Shown piece by piece: positions 1-12,110 of a stretch of DNA of 64,000 bases. Under the pieces are notes generated by a model that saw nothing but the letters and a program-made list of their open reading frames with translations, made no database searches and was not told the DNA's origin. Position numbers and translations under genes: made by a program. The stretch lies in the NCBI GenBank assembly GCA_963820095.1, contig CAWFZA010000004.1, positions 1 to 64,000 of the forward strand. Direction: 5' to 3'. The DNA comes from Roseiarcus sp963820095. Lineage in GTDB: Bacteria; Pseudomonadota; Alphaproteobacteria; Rhizobiales; Beijerinckiaceae. Each line of letters starts with the position of its first letter. Position 1 is the stretch's first letter.

Positions 1-936
1 CCGTTTAAGCTTGCCTCTCGTTGTGTATATCGACAGCCGCTCGTCATTATATTTCCCGATTTGCTGATAATAAGCGAAGTCCTCGTCGAGAAGCGCGAGC
101 TTGTCTTTCGGCGCGCTCTGCCTGAGCGACTCGATGATCGCCGCGCGGGACCGGGCGCCGGCGCCCATGCGGTCCATCATGGTCATCAGATAGGCTCTTT
201 TGGCGCTATAGGCCTCCGCCTTGCCCATCCAGCGTGAAGCATTGATCCGGAATGTGCCGGCGATGTTGGATCTCGGATAGGGGTCGGGATTGTACCCGAA
301 AACGTTCTGCCCGTGCTGTCGATAATAAATGAGAGCGTCTTTGACCGTCACGACCTTTCCCATCAGTGAATTGATGAACAGGGTCCATTGATCGTGGGTC
401 ATCCGACCGGTTCCGACGCAGTGATCGACAGAGATTTCTCTCAGCGGCGCAAAGGACAGCATCGAGCGCTTGAACACCTGCGTCATTCCGTACCCTATGG
501 TCCAGCGACCTTCCCCCACCGCGCCCCAGTGATCCAATTCTCCGGAAACTGAAATTACGTTTCCGGCGCCATCGATCAGCCGAAAGCCATGCTGAAAGAG
601 GGTGCACTCCGTGTCGCGAATGTAGTGTTGCGTCACGGCGAGCTTCTCGGGCAGCCACATGTCGTCCTGGTCGCAGAAGGCGATGTATTCCGCCGTGCAG
701 AGGCCTGCCGCTTTCATGAAGTTGTCATGGTATCCCAGACGCCGCTCGTTGCGGACAAATCGAACAGGGAAAGGCGCTGTCGCCGCGAACCGCCTGACAA
801 TGTCGGGCGTCGAATCCTTCGAGGAATCGTCGCAAATCACCACCTCGCTGGGGGGCAGGGTTTGCTCGGCGAGGCTCTTCAACTGCTGGGGCAGATACTT
901 TTCGCCGTTGTAGGTCGCCATCGCGATCGAAAACAC
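1..936 (-). CDS. Family 2 glycosyltransferase (partial, C-terminus beyond window)
   Basis: The protein reads as a GT-A fold glycosyltransferase that transfers a nucleotide-sugar residue during surface polysaccharide synthesis. It opens with VFSIAMATYNGEKYLPQQL, the classic GT2 N-terminus, has CDD at about residues 35-37 and a DQDD metal/nucleotide motif near residues 89-92, as in rhamnosyltransferase-like members. The start is a GTG at 936, chosen because GAGGAGG lies a few bases upstream; no suitable ATG exists there. The frame is open for 312 codons to the window edge, so the end is missing. It lies downstream of, and co-directional with, the EpsD-like gene, which supports an exopolysaccharide role. 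The sugar donor cannot be told. Confidence 0.85.
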   Translation of the reverse strand, partial: MFSIAMATYNGEKYLPQQLKSLAEQTLPPSEVVICDDSSKDSTPDIVRRFAATAPFPVRFVRNERRLGYHDNFMKAAGLCTAEYIAFCDQDDMWLPEKLAVTQHYIRDTECTLFQHGFRLIDGAGNVISVSGELDHWGAVGEGRWTIGYGMTQVFKRSMLSFAPLREISVDHCVGTGRMTHDQWTLFINSLMGKVVTVKDALIYYRQHGQNVFGYNPDPYPRSNIAGTFRINASRWMGKAEAYSAKRAYLMTMMDRMGAGARSRAAIIESLRQSAPKDKLALLDEDFAYYQQIGKYNDERLSIYTTRGKLKR

Positions 937-1005
937 AGCGCCTCCTCGTTCAGCCTGCCTTTGGGCGGCGGGGCGTCCCTCCCCTGCCGCCGCAAGGCCA
1001 GCCGA

Positions 1006-2073
1006 TCAGTTCTTCGGCTGCTCTTTCTGGGTTTCGCCGGGAGTCTCGGTCGTGGACGTCGCGCCTTCGGTCCCAGGCGTGGCTCCGGCCGCCGCCGCGC
1101 CTTCGGTCCCAGGCGCCGGGGTGGCTCCGGGCGTCGCCGCCCCTTCGGTCCCAGCCGCCGGCGCTGCCCCACCCTCAGCGGCAGGCGCCGGGGCTGCCGG
1201 CGTTGTGGTCTTCATGATACGGGCATAGTCGCCTTCGAACTTCGCGTCCGCCAACGCCGCCTTGGAGATCTCCTCGGCGCTCTTCTTGCCGATATCGACC
1301 CGGACCTCGCGTTTCGCGAACTCGTTGGCCTGATCGGTGGTCAGCGGCTTCTTATCGACCGACGTCACCTTGAAAAAGCTCGCGTTCCCTCGTGAACGGA
1401 TGAAGTAGATGTCATCGGGCTTGCGGGCGTCCAGCACCTTCAGCATCTCGGGCGGCATGGTTGCGCTGTCCAGGGTCCCCGTGCCGCGGTTGAATTTGAT
1501 CTTCATGTCGTTCAGCTTCGTTTCGACCTGATCGAGCGACTTGAAATCCTTCGTCGCCGCCGCCAGGGCTTCCACGTCCTTTGGCGTCGGGAAAGAAATC
1601 TGTTCGATCTGGAACAGTTCCCGCTGGTCGAACTGCTTTGGATGGCCTTGGATATAGCTGTCGATTTCGTTCTTCGAAACCGAGCTCATCTTGGACGATA
1701 GATCCCGCTGAACGAAGGCGCCTGCCAGGATCTGCTCGCGGGCGCGCAAAAGATCGAGATGCACCGTCGGTTCGCGGTCGAGCTTCGCGGCCATCGCCTG
1801 CTGCACCAGATACTTGCGTTCGACGATGCGCGACAGCCCGGCTTTGAGGACCGGGTCGCTACGCTTGTCGGCCGGCACGTTGGCGAGGCGAAGCTCATTA
1901 TCCAGTTCCTGCTGCGTCACATCGTCCGGACCGACATGAGCGATGACCTGGCCGACCACGGCAGGCTCTGCTTGCTTCTTGCCGCATCCAGCGAGCAGCA
2001 TCGCCGCCGGCAGCGCGCACGCGATTGCAGCGATGCGCCACCGGCGCCGAGACATTGGCGTTATGTGCAGCAA
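1006..2073 (-). CDS. EpsD-like peptidyl-prolyl isomerase lipoprotein of exopolysaccharide locus
   Basis: 355 residues. The N-terminus has a hydrophobic signal ending in LAGC, a lipobox, so the mature protein should be anchored to a membrane by a lipidated Cys. The body resembles the SurA/parvulin-like EpsD family: a helical N-domain with QQELDNELRLANVPADKR and ERKYLVQQAMA, then a degenerate PPIase segment. EpsD proteins are found in exopolysaccharide export loci and may assist folding of envelope components. The TTG at 2073 is favoured as start because AGGAGA sits about 8 bases upstream; the internal ATG at 2055 is too far from it. The last 70 or so residues are an Ala/Gly/Thr/Pro-rich tail with repeats that is not a standard part of the family. 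Confidence 0.75.
   Translation of the reverse strand: MLHITPMSRRRWRIAAIACALPAAMLLAGCGKKQAEPAVVGQVIAHVGPDDVTQQELDNELRLANVPADKRSDPVLKAGLSRIVERKYLVQQAMAAKLDREPTVHLDLLRAREQILAGAFVQRDLSSKMSSVSKNEIDSYIQGHPKQFDQRELFQIEQISFPTPKDVEALAAATKDFKSLDQVETKLNDMKIKFNRGTGTLDSATMPPEMLKVLDARKPDDIYFIRSRGNASFFKVTSVDKKPLTTDQANEFAKREVRVDIGKKSAEEISKAALADAKFEGDYARIMKTTTPAAPAPAAEGGAAPAAGTEGAATPGATPAPGTEGAAAAGATPGTEGATSTTETPGETQKEQPKN
1060..1190. repeat. Degenerate in-frame tandem repeat in epsD-like tail
   Basis: On the + strand the block ccttcggtcccag recurs beginning near 1064 and 1100, and a close copy near 1142. The spacings are 36 and 42 bases, both multiples of three. Each encodes GTEGA on the minus strand, followed by A/G/T/P-rich spacers. 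The array lengthens the C-terminal tail without breaking the frame. Confidence 0.75.
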
Positions 2074-2494
2074 AACTCTTCTCCTGAGTTACAGCGAGAC
2101 GAAGCCCGGACGGGACTATCGCGAAATCATGACGAAAGCCTTGGCGGACGAGAAGCTGAGCCGCGTCCGCCAAGCCCGAGCCTACGCCCGAACCTGCTAC
2201 CACATCTCTTCCGCCATTAGCACCGGCGAATGTGGCGAGCGGCGTCATACATAATCTAGGTGATATTAACAATCGCTGCAACGGGCTTGCGGATTTCCCC
2301 CTCCTGCAACCCCGGCCGGCCGCTGCGCTTGTCCAGGCCCGATCCGATCCTTTGCGCCGTCGGCCAACCCAAATCCGGCGCGGCTCCGGCCATTGCGCGC
2401 CTGAAACTTACGAGATCCTTACAGCCGACCGCCCACTTCCCAATCGAACGCTTATGCCGGTTGGCGTTAAGACCGCTCCGCAAAGGAGGCGATC
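2074..2494. other. Divergent intergenic region between epsD-like gene and kdp operon
   Basis: These 421 bases separate two divergently transcribed units, so they must hold both promoters. I see no convincing coding frame. The notable element is the 11-base-spaced direct repeat at 2407-2422, described separately. A GGAGG ribosome-binding site at its right end (2485-2489) serves the first small kdp frame. Confidence 0.6.
2404..2423 (+). promoter_or_regulatory. Candidate KdpE binding site (direct repeat CTTAC-N6-CTTAC)
   Basis: CTTAC occurs at 2407-2411 and again at 2418-2422, an 11-base period close to one helical turn. Tandem direct repeats of this spacing are typical of OmpR/PhoB-family regulators, and KdpE is encoded at the end of this operon. 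The match to the E. coli KdpE site is only partial (TTAC-type half-sites), so the assignment is inference from position and geometry. Confidence 0.35.
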
Positions 2495-2578
2495 ATGCTC
2501 GACATCGCATTCATGACGCTGGGTTGCGCGGTCTTGGCGCTGACGGGCGTCTACGCGCATGCCCTGCGTGAACTTTAG
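2495..2578 (+). CDS. 27-residue membrane micro-ORF preceding kdpF
   Basis: The frame encodes 27 residues beginning MLDIAFMTLGCAVLALTGVY and ending AHALREL. AGGAGG lies five bases before the ATG, the best ribosome-binding site in the area. One hydrophobic segment covers residues 3-21, and the tail is charged. It lies nine bases upstream of kdpF and co-directional. Small frames with a similar hydrophobic core and an ending of the C-x-R-L or H-A-L-R-E-L sort are, to my recollection, seen ahead of kdpF in several actinobacterial and alphaproteobacterial kdp operons. The likely role is an accessory subunit or a translated leader of the Kdp complex. No function is proven. Confidence 0.6.
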   Translation: MLDIAFMTLGCAVLALTGVYAHALREL

Positions 2579-2587
2579 GGGCGGGAG

Positions 2588-2674
2588 ATGGGTGAACCGA
2601 TCATCGGACTGGCCGTCGCCATCGGGCTCGGCCTCTACCTCCTCTACACATTGATCCATCCGGAAAAATTCTAA
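2588..2674 (+). CDS. kdpF: K+-transporting ATPase subunit KdpF
   Basis: 28 residues, MGEPIIGLAVAIGLGLYLLY then TLIHPEKF. This is the canonical KdpF pattern: one transmembrane helix followed by HPEKF, with length equal to the E. coli subunit (29). KdpF is a lipid-like stabilising peptide of the KdpABC complex in the inner membrane. GGGAG precedes the ATG closely. The gene sits directly before kdpA, with 17 bases between, and is surely co-transcribed with it. Confidence 0.92.
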   Translation: MGEPIIGLAVAIGLGLYLLYTLIHPEKF

Positions 2675-2691
2675 GTCGAAAAGGTGATGCG

Positions 2692-4402
2692 ATGACGCTC
2701 GTCGGCTGGGCGCAGATCGCGCTTGTCCTCGTTCTGGTTCTTGCCTGCGCGATACCGCTCAGCCGGTTGATCGCGGAGGTTTACGCAGGCGAGAGAAACT
2801 TCCTGAGCCCCGTCCTCGGACCGGTCGAGCGCGGCTTTTATCGCCTGGCCGGCGTGGACCCCGCGCACGAGCAGGATTGGTTCACCTATACAATCGCGAT
2901 GCTCGCGTTTTCGATCGCGGGGTTTCTGGTTCTCTACGGTGTCCAAAGGCTGCAAGGCCTGCTGCCTTTCAACCCTCGCGGCTTCGACGGCGTGCCGGCG
3001 GATCTGGCCTTCAACACATCGATCAGCTTCGTCACCAACACCAACTGGCAGAACTATGCCGGCGAGACGACGATGAGCCATCTGACCCAGATGCTCGGCC
3101 TCACCGTGCACAACTTTGTCTCCGCCGCGACCGGCCTCGCGATGGCCTTCGCGCTGGTGAGGGGATTCGCGCGCTCCTCAGCCTCGACGCTGGGCAATTT
3201 CTGGGCCGATCTCACCCGCATCGTCCTCTACCTTCTGCTGCCGATCTCGGTCGTCGGCGCGCTCGTCTTCGTCGCTTTGGGCATGCCGCAGACGCTCGCC
3301 GGCGCCGTCGACGCGACGACGCTCGAAGGCGCCAAGCAGACCATTTCGATCGGGCCGGTCGCGAGCCAGGAGATCATCAAGGAGCTCGGGACCAACGGCG
3401 GCGGCTTCTTCAACGCCAATGCAGCGCATCCATTTGAAAACCCCAACGCCTGGACCAACCTCCTGGAGATCTGGGCGCTGCTGTTGATCCCGGTCGCCTC
3501 CGTTCTCGCCTTCGGCCGCGCGGTCAGCGACATCCGGCAGGGACGCGCGATCCTGGCGGCCATGGCGGTTTTTTTCATCGTCGGCGTTGGCGTCGCCTAC
3601 TGGGCCGAGACCGCGGGCAACCCAATTCTGACCACCCTCGGCGTGGACCCGTCGGCGGGCAATCTCGAAGGCAAGGAGGTTCGCAACGGTCAGGCGATGT
3701 CCGTTCTCTACGTGACCGCCACCTCCGGCACCAGCACCGGGTCGGTCAACACGATGCACGATTCGATGACGCCGCTGGGCGGCATTGTCCCGATGTTCAA
3801 TCTGCTCGCCGGCTGCATCTGGCCGGGCGGCGTCGGAGCGGGCCTCTATGGCTTCCTGGTCGTGGCGATCATCGCGGTCTTCGTCGCCGGTCTCATGGTT
3901 GGACGCACGCCCGAATATCTCGGCAAGAAGATCGAGACGCGCGAAATGAAGCTCGCGATGCTGGCGGTGCTGATCTATCCGCTCGTGCGTGCTCGGCTTC
4001 CCAGGCGCTTCGGTGCTGCTGCAGACCGCGCTCGACAGCCTGAACAACAGCGGGCCGCACGGCCTCTCCGAGATCCTCTACGCCTACGCGTCGGCCAACG
4101 CGAACAACGGCTCGGCCTTCGCCGGCTTGAACGGCAATACGCTCTGGTTCAACACGACGCTCGGCATCGCGATGCTGCTCGGCCGCTTCGCCTATGTCGT
4201 GCCCGTGCTGGCGCTGGCCGGATCGCTGGCGGCGAAGAAGAAGACTCCGGCGACATCGGGAACCTTTCCGACCGACGGACCGCTGTTCGTCGGCCTCCTG
4301 GTCGGCGTGATCGTCATTCTCTACCTCCTGCAATATTTCCCGGCGCTGTCGCTGGCGCCGATCGTCGAGCACTTCCTGATGCTCGGCGGCAAGACCTTCT
4401 GA
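2692..4402 (+). CDS. kdpA: K+-transporting ATPase subunit KdpA (frameshift at about 3988)
   Basis: KdpA is the channel-like, K+-selective subunit. The reconstructed protein is 569 residues, normal for the family, with about ten membrane segments and the conserved filter-region stretches TNTNWQNY, GTNGGGFFNANAAHPFENP and TSGTSTGSVN. After LIYPL (3984) the frame breaks. Removing a single extra C near 3988 restores V-V-L-G-F-P-G and homology runs on to the TGA at 4400-4402. Without correction the upstream frame reads through arginine-rich nonsense and fuses in-frame to kdpB, which would be an artefactual KdpA-KdpB fusion. kdpB starts 14 bases downstream. A sequencing error is the simplest explanation, but a true mutation cannot be excluded. 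Confidence 0.9.
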
Positions 4403-4416
4403 TCGGAGAGAAGACA

Positions 4417-6471
<2,055 letters not shown>

Positions 6472-6487
6472 AGTTTAAGGTTCGATC

Positions 6488-7093
6488 ATGCTCCAGCACA
6501 TCCGCCCCGCGCTCGTTTTGATCCTTCTGTTCAGCGTCCTCACCGGCCTTGTCTATCCGTTGGCGGTGACCGGCGTCGCGCAGATCGCCCTGCCCTATCA
6601 GGCCAACGGAAGCCTGATCCGAAAGGATGGCGTCGTCGTCGGCTCGGCGCTGATCGGGCAGTGGTTCAAGAGCGACCGCTATTTCCACCCGCGTCCCTCC
6701 GCCACCACCGGCGCCGACCCGAACAATTCGACCAAGACGATCGACGCGCCCTACAACGCCGCCAATTCATCGGGCTCGAACCTCGGCCCGACCTCGCAAA
6801 AGCTCGTCGATCGGGTAAAGGGCGGGGTCGAGGCTTGGCGCGCGCTTGCCGGAAATGGCCCCGTCCCCGCTGACGCCGTCACGACCTCAGCCTCGGGGCT
6901 CGATCCCGATGTCTCGCCGGAGACCGCCTTGGGCCAGGTCGCCTCGGTGGCGAAGGCGCGGGGCTTGCCCGAGGAGAAGGTGCGGGGATTGGTCGAGAGC
7001 GCGGTCGAGAGGCGATTTCTGGGATTGATCGGCGAGCCCAGGGTCAATGTTTTGCGGCTGAATTTCGCGCTGGATGGGATAAAATCGTCGTGA
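6488..7093 (+). CDS. kdpC: K+-transporting ATPase subunit KdpC
   Basis: 201 residues with one N-terminal membrane helix (LVLILLFSVLTGLVYPLAVTG) and a periplasmic domain. Family hallmarks are GSALIGQWF, YFHPRPSATTG, YNAANSSGSNLGPTS and DPDVSPETA. KdpC assembles KdpA with KdpB and is needed for ATP-driven uptake. It follows kdpB by 16 bases and precedes kdpD by 16 bases, in a single operon. Confidence 0.97.
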   Translation: MLQHIRPALVLILLFSVLTGLVYPLAVTGVAQIALPYQANGSLIRKDGVVVGSALIGQWFKSDRYFHPRPSATTGADPNNSTKTIDAPYNAANSSGSNLGPTSQKLVDRVKGGVEAWRALAGNGPVPADAVTTSASGLDPDVSPETALGQVASVAKARGLPEEKVRGLVESAVERRFLGLIGEPRVNVLRLNFALDGIKSS

Positions 7094-7109
7094 CGACCCA
7101 CGAGCGCCA

Positions 7110-9811
7110 ATGGCCCCAACCCACCGATCCGACGCCGCACGCCCTGATCCCGACGCCCTTCTCGCGGCGTTCCGCCGGGAGACCGTTGGCCGACTGAAGG
7201 TCTTCCTCGGCGCCGCGCCCGGCGTCGGCAAGACCTACGCCATGTTGCAGAACGCGCGGCGCTTGAAGGACCAAGGCGTCGATGTCGTGATCGGGCTCGT
7301 CGAGACGCATGGCCGCGCCGAAACGAGCGCGCTCGTCGAAGGGCTCGAAATCCTACCCAGGCGCAAGATCGAATATCACGGGCGCACGCTCGAGGAATTT
7401 GACATCGACGCGGCGCTCGCCCGTAAGCCGAAGCTGATCGTGGTCGACGAGCTTGCCCATAGCAACGCCCCCGACAGCCGGCATCCGAAGCGCTGGCAGG
7501 ATGTCCAGGAACTCCTTCACGCCGGCATCAGCGTCTGGACGGCGCTCAACATCCAGCATCTCGAGAGCCTCGCCGACGTCGTTTCCCGCATCACCGGCGT
7601 CGCGGTGCGCGAGACCGTGCCCGACCGGGTCTTGCAGGAGGCCGCCGACGTCGTCCTCGTCGACCTCACGCCCGAGGAGCTCATTCAACGCCTGAACGAT
7701 GGCAAGGTCTATGTGCCGGAGACAGCGCGGCGGGCGACGCAGAATTTCTTCACCCCCGGCAATTTGACCGCCTTGCGCGAATTGGCGCTGCGCCGCACCG
7801 CCGATCGGGTCGACGATCAGATGGTCGACTATCTGCGCCAGAAGGCGATCGAGGGTCCGTGGGCCGCCTCCGAGCGGCTGCTCGCCTGCGTCGGCCCGGA
7901 CGAAGTGTCGGAGCGGGTCTTGCGACGCGCGAGCCAACTCGCGACCGGCCTCAACGCGGACTGGACGGCCGTCACCGTCGAGACGATCGGTCAGGCCGCT
8001 GACGCCAAGCGCGCCAATCGGCTCGCCAAAGTGTTTTCCCTCGCCGAGCGCCTGGGCGGGCAGACGACGCGCCTCCAGGGGAGCGACTATCCGACCGAAA
8101 TCCTGAAGCTCGCCGCGCGCGAGAACTTCACTCAGATCGTGCTCGGCCAATCGCGGGCCGGACCCTTGCGTCGCCTTGTCGGACGGTCGCTGCCGGAGGC
8201 GCTGATGCAGGGCGCGCGGGAATAGAGATTCATATTGTTCCGGGCGAAACGCCGCGACGGTCGTTTTGGCCAGACCTCAGGCCGCTTCTGGGCCGCCGGG
8301 GGCTTGGACTCGAAATTGCAGCCGCGCTCGTTTCCGTCGCCGCCGCCGTCGCGGTCGCCGAGGCGCTCGCCGAGTTTCTCAAGCTTCCCAATCTTTCGAT
8401 GATCTTCCTCACCGCGGTTCTGTTCTGCGGCGTCCGGTTTGGAACTCGCGCCGCGGTGATCGCCTCGCTCGCGTCGTTCGCCGCCTACAATTTCTTCTTC
8501 ATCGCGCCAATCGCCACGTTCACGGTGGCGCAGCCCCAAGAGCTGTTCGCCCTGCTCATCTTTCTTGCCGTCGCCGTGCTGACCGGATCGCTGACTGGGC
8601 GCATCCGCGACCAGCGGGAGACGGTGATCACGAACGCCGAGGTTACGCAGTCGCTCTACGATTACTCGCGCAAGCTTTCAGGCGCCTCAAGCGCCGATGA
8701 CGTGCTTTGGGCGGCCGCGGCGCATTTGCACGAGACGTTCGGCGGACGGATTGTGCTGCTGGACGCCGATGACGACGAACTGCAGATCCGCGCCGCCTGG
8801 CCGCCGGACGCGCAGCTCGACGCGGCCGCGCTGGGCGCGGCGAACTGGGCCCGGCAGAAGAGAGAGCCCGCGGGGTGGGGAACGGGGACGCTGCCGCGCG
8901 TCGCTTATCAGTTTCGGCCGCTCACCGCCGCGCGCGGAACGATCGCGGTCTGCGGATTCGAGCCCCATTCGGCCGACGAGCCGATCACCGCGGAGGATGA
9001 GCGGGCGCTGACCGCGATCCTGGACTTGACGGCGATCGCGCTCGACCGGGCGCTTCTGGCGCGGGAGGCGGTGAACGCCGCGACGATGCAGGAAAACGAG
9101 AAGGTGCGGGACACGCTGCTCGACTCGCTCTCGCACGACCTGCGCACGCCATTGTCGGCGATCGCCGGTTCGGCGAGTTCGCTGCGCGCGCTGGGCGACA
9201 AGATGAGCCCGGCCGAACGGCTCGAACTCCTGTCGTCGATCGAAGAGGAGACGGGCCGCCTCGCGCGCTTTGTCGCCAATTTGCTGGACATGTCGCGGAT
9301 CGAAGCGGGCGGCCTCAAGGTCAATCGCGATCTGGTCTCCATCGCGGATGTGGTGCAGGGCGCGGTCGAGCGCAGCCGCAAGGCGTTTCCGGGCCAGCCG
9401 ATGCGCGTCAGCCTCGCGCCCGACCTGCCGTTCGTGCGGGGCGACGACAAGCTGCTCGAGCAGGTCTTGTTCAACCTGATCGACAACGCGCACAAATACG
9501 CGGGCGATGCGGGCGCCACCGTTCACGCGCGGCGGGAGGGCGACGAGATCGTGCTCACCGTCACGGACGAGGGCCCGGGAATCAAGCCCGCGGAGCTCGA
9601 ACGCATCTTCGAGAAATTCTATCGCGGCGGGCGCTCCGACGGGCGCAAGGCGGGGACAGGGCTCGGGCTTTCGATCTCGCGGCGCCTCGTCGAAGCGATG
9701 GGCGGCGCGATCAGCGCGCAGAGCCCGGCCGTGCGCCGGCGTGGAACCCGATTTGTCGTGCGCCTTCCCGTCGCCCCGGCGACGCCGATCGCCCCGAGTC
9801 CGGCCGCATGA
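7110..9811 (+). CDS. kdpD: Osmosensitive K+ channel sensor histidine kinase KdpD (frameshift at about 8230)
   Basis: Reconstructed length 900 residues, matching KdpD. The order is: N-terminal KdpD domain with Walker A GAAPGVGKTYAML, a universal-stress-like domain ending LPEALMQGARE, a four-helix DUF4118 membrane block, a GAF-like segment, then HisKA (SHDLRTPL, His near residue 676) and an ATPase domain with FNLIDNAHKYA and TGLGLSISRRLVEAMGG. A stop follows ARE because GAATAG replaces the expected GAAATAG; one lost A in an A-run restores IEIHIVPGETPRR. KdpD phosphorylates KdpE when K+ is low or osmolarity is high. The stop overlaps the kdpE start by four bases (ATGA). Confidence 0.9.
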
Positions 9812-10494
9812 CAGGCCCACGCGTTCTGGTGGTCGACGACGAGCCGCAGATTCAACGGTTTCTCACGGTCGCGCTCGCCGCCGCCGGCTTTCAGGTGCAA
9901 ACCGCCGAGACCGGCGCGCAGGCCTTGCGACTCGCGGCGACGGCTGCGCCCGATCTCATCGTCCTCGACCTCGGCCTGCCTGACCGCGACGGCAAGGAGG
10001 TGCTGCGCGATATCCGGCAATTCTCCACGACGCCGGTGATCGTGCTTTCCGCCCGCGATCGCGAGGCGGAGAAGATCGAGGCGCTCGATCTCGGCGCTGA
10101 CGATTATGTCGAGAAGCCCTTCGGCATCGGCGAACTGACCGCGCGGCTCAGGGCCGCGCTGCGGCACGCCGCGCACGCGGCCCTGCCCGTTCAGCGCGTC
10201 GAGATCGAGGGCGTCGTCATGGACTTCGACAAGCGTCTGGTCACCCGCGACGGCGTGCAGATCAAGCTCACGCCGAAAGAATACGACCTGCTCGCCGTCC
10301 TCTTTCGCAACGCCGGCCGAGTGGTGACGCATCGCCAGATTCTGGCGTCGGTCTGGGGTCCGGCGCATCGCGAGGACACCCAGTACCTCAGGGTCTTCAT
10401 CGGCCAGCTCAGGGCGAAGATCGAACGGGACCCGACGACGCCGAGGATCGTCAAGACCGAAACAGGGGTCGGCTACCGCGCGGCGGAGGCCTGA
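9808..10494 (+). CDS. kdpE: Response regulator KdpE
   Basis: 228 residues: a receiver domain with acidic pocket VVDDEPQ, phosphoacceptor Asp near residue 54 (LIVLDLGLPDRDG) and Lys of VEKPF, then an OmpR-type winged helix (LTPKEYDLLAVLFRNAGRVVTHRQIL, TETGVGYR). It activates kdpFABC. Its start overlaps the kdpD stop, so translation is coupled. The gene ends the operon and faces the emrB end. The only plausible site seen for it in this window is the direct repeat near 2407-2422. Confidence 0.96.
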   Translation: MTGPRVLVVDDEPQIQRFLTVALAAAGFQVQTAETGAQALRLAATAAPDLIVLDLGLPDRDGKEVLRDIRQFSTTPVIVLSARDREAEKIEALDLGADDYVEKPFGIGELTARLRAALRHAAHAALPVQRVEIEGVVMDFDKRLVTRDGVQIKLTPKEYDLLAVLFRNAGRVVTHRQILASVWGPAHREDTQYLRVFIGQLRAKIERDPTTPRIVKTETGVGYRAAEA

Positions 10495-10509
10495 AGCGCT
10501 CGCGCGCCT

Positions 10510-12110
10510 TCAGTGCGCGGCCTGCGCCGGAACCTTCGGAGCCGTCACGTTGCGCAGGAAGGGAACCAGCATGGTGGCGAAGATGAACGCGACCATGATG
10601 GCGAGAAAAGCGTCGGCGTAAGCGAGGGTCGACGCCTCACGGTAAGTGAGCAGCCACAGCTGTTTCAGCGCCGCCTCATGTCCGGCCAGCGGGCTGCCCG
10701 GGATCGCGGCGTAGCGCCGAGCGACCTCGTCCACGAGCCGTGTCATCGCGCCGTTGGCCGGCGTCAGGTTCGACGCGATCGCATGGAAGTGGAAATTGGT
10801 GCGGTTGTTGAGGACCGCGCCGCAGACCGCGATGCCGACGGCGCCGCCGAGATTGCGCATCATGTTGAACAGGCCGCTCGCATATTTGAGCCGTTCCGGC
10901 GGCAGGCTGCCGAGACCGAGGTTGACCGCCGGCGCGACCGCAAACACCTGGGGAAAGCCGCGCAAGACCTGGGGGATGAGCAGCTCCCCCGCGCCCCAGT
11001 CATGGGTGATGAAGCTGAAGCTCCACATCGAGGCGCCGAAGGATGCGAGGCCAATCATCATGAGCCAGCGGGTGTCGACCTTTTTCGCCAGCATCACATA
11101 GACCGGCACGCCGGCGAGCGACGCCATTCCCGTCGAGAAAATGGCCATGCCCGTCTGCCAGGCGCTGAATCCGCGCACGTAGCCGAGGAACAGCGGCGTG
11201 AGATAGATGGTCGAGAAGATGCCGATGCCGGTGATGAAAGAGAGGATGCATCCCAGGGCGAAGTTCCTGTTTCCGAGCGCGCGCAGGTCGACCACGGGCC
11301 GCGGAAAGGTGAGGCTGCGGACGACGAACAGGAAGCCGGCCACGGCGGCGATCATCGCGCAATCGCGGATCGTGGCGTCGTCGAACCAGTTCCAGCGCGA
11401 TCCTTCCTCGAGCACATATTCCAACGTCCCAAGCGTCATCGCCATGAGGATGATCCCGGGATAGTCGGCGCCCTTGAGCAACGAGAGATCCGGCTTATCG
11501 ATCTTCACCAGAAGCGGCACCAGGATCGATATGGCTATGCCGGGCACGACGTTGATGTAGAAAAGCCAGCGCCAGTCGAGCGTGTCGGTGATCAAGCCGC
11601 CAATCACGGGTCCAAGCGTCGGCGCGACCGATGCGATGGCGCCGACCACGGCGGCGGAATAGACGCGCCGCGGTCCCTGGAAATAATGGAAGGTCGAGGT
11701 GAAGACGATCGGGATCATCGACGCGCCCAACATGCCCTGAAGCGCGCGGAAGACGATCATGCTCTCGATGTTCCAGGCGAGCCCGCACAACATGCTGGCG
11801 AGGGTGAAGCCGACGGAAGAGGCGGTGAACAGCCAGCGGGTCGAGAAGACGCGCGTCAGCCAGCCCGACAGCGGGATCATGATGATCTCGGCGATGAGAT
11901 AGGCGGTCTGCACCCAGCTGATCTGATCCTGCGCGGCGCTGAGACCGCCCCCGATATCCTGGAGGGACGACGCCACGATCTGGATGTCGAGGAGCGCGAT
12001 GAACATGCCGACGCACATCACGACAAAGGGCCCGAGGCTCCAGATCCAGCTCGCGTCGGAAGCGCTCGCGGTCGACGGGCGGCCGTGAGGCGGATGGCGG
12101 CGGCGGTCAT
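10510..12110 (-). CDS. emrB: DHA2-family MFS multidrug exporter (EmrB-like; probable frameshift near N-terminus)
   Basis: A 14-helix major facilitator of the EmrB/QacA type. Membrane segment 1 reads FVVMCVGMFIALLDIQIVASS, with D in helix 1 typical of DHA2 drug:H+ antiporters. WVQTAYLIAEIIMIPLSGWL follows in helix 2. The best start is the ATG overlapping the emrA stop (ATGA at 12110-12107), but it is one base out of frame with the conserved body. Adding one base between 12085 and 12107 gives a 533-residue protein of normal length. Otherwise initiation would have to fall inside the first helix. It works with the EmrA periplasmic adaptor encoded immediately upstream. Confidence 0.85.

Noticed and set aside
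10495..10515. Hairpin-like gaagcgctcgcgcgccttc between kdpE and emrB
   Set aside because: The stem is imperfect, there is no T-run, and GC-rich DNA forms such matches often.
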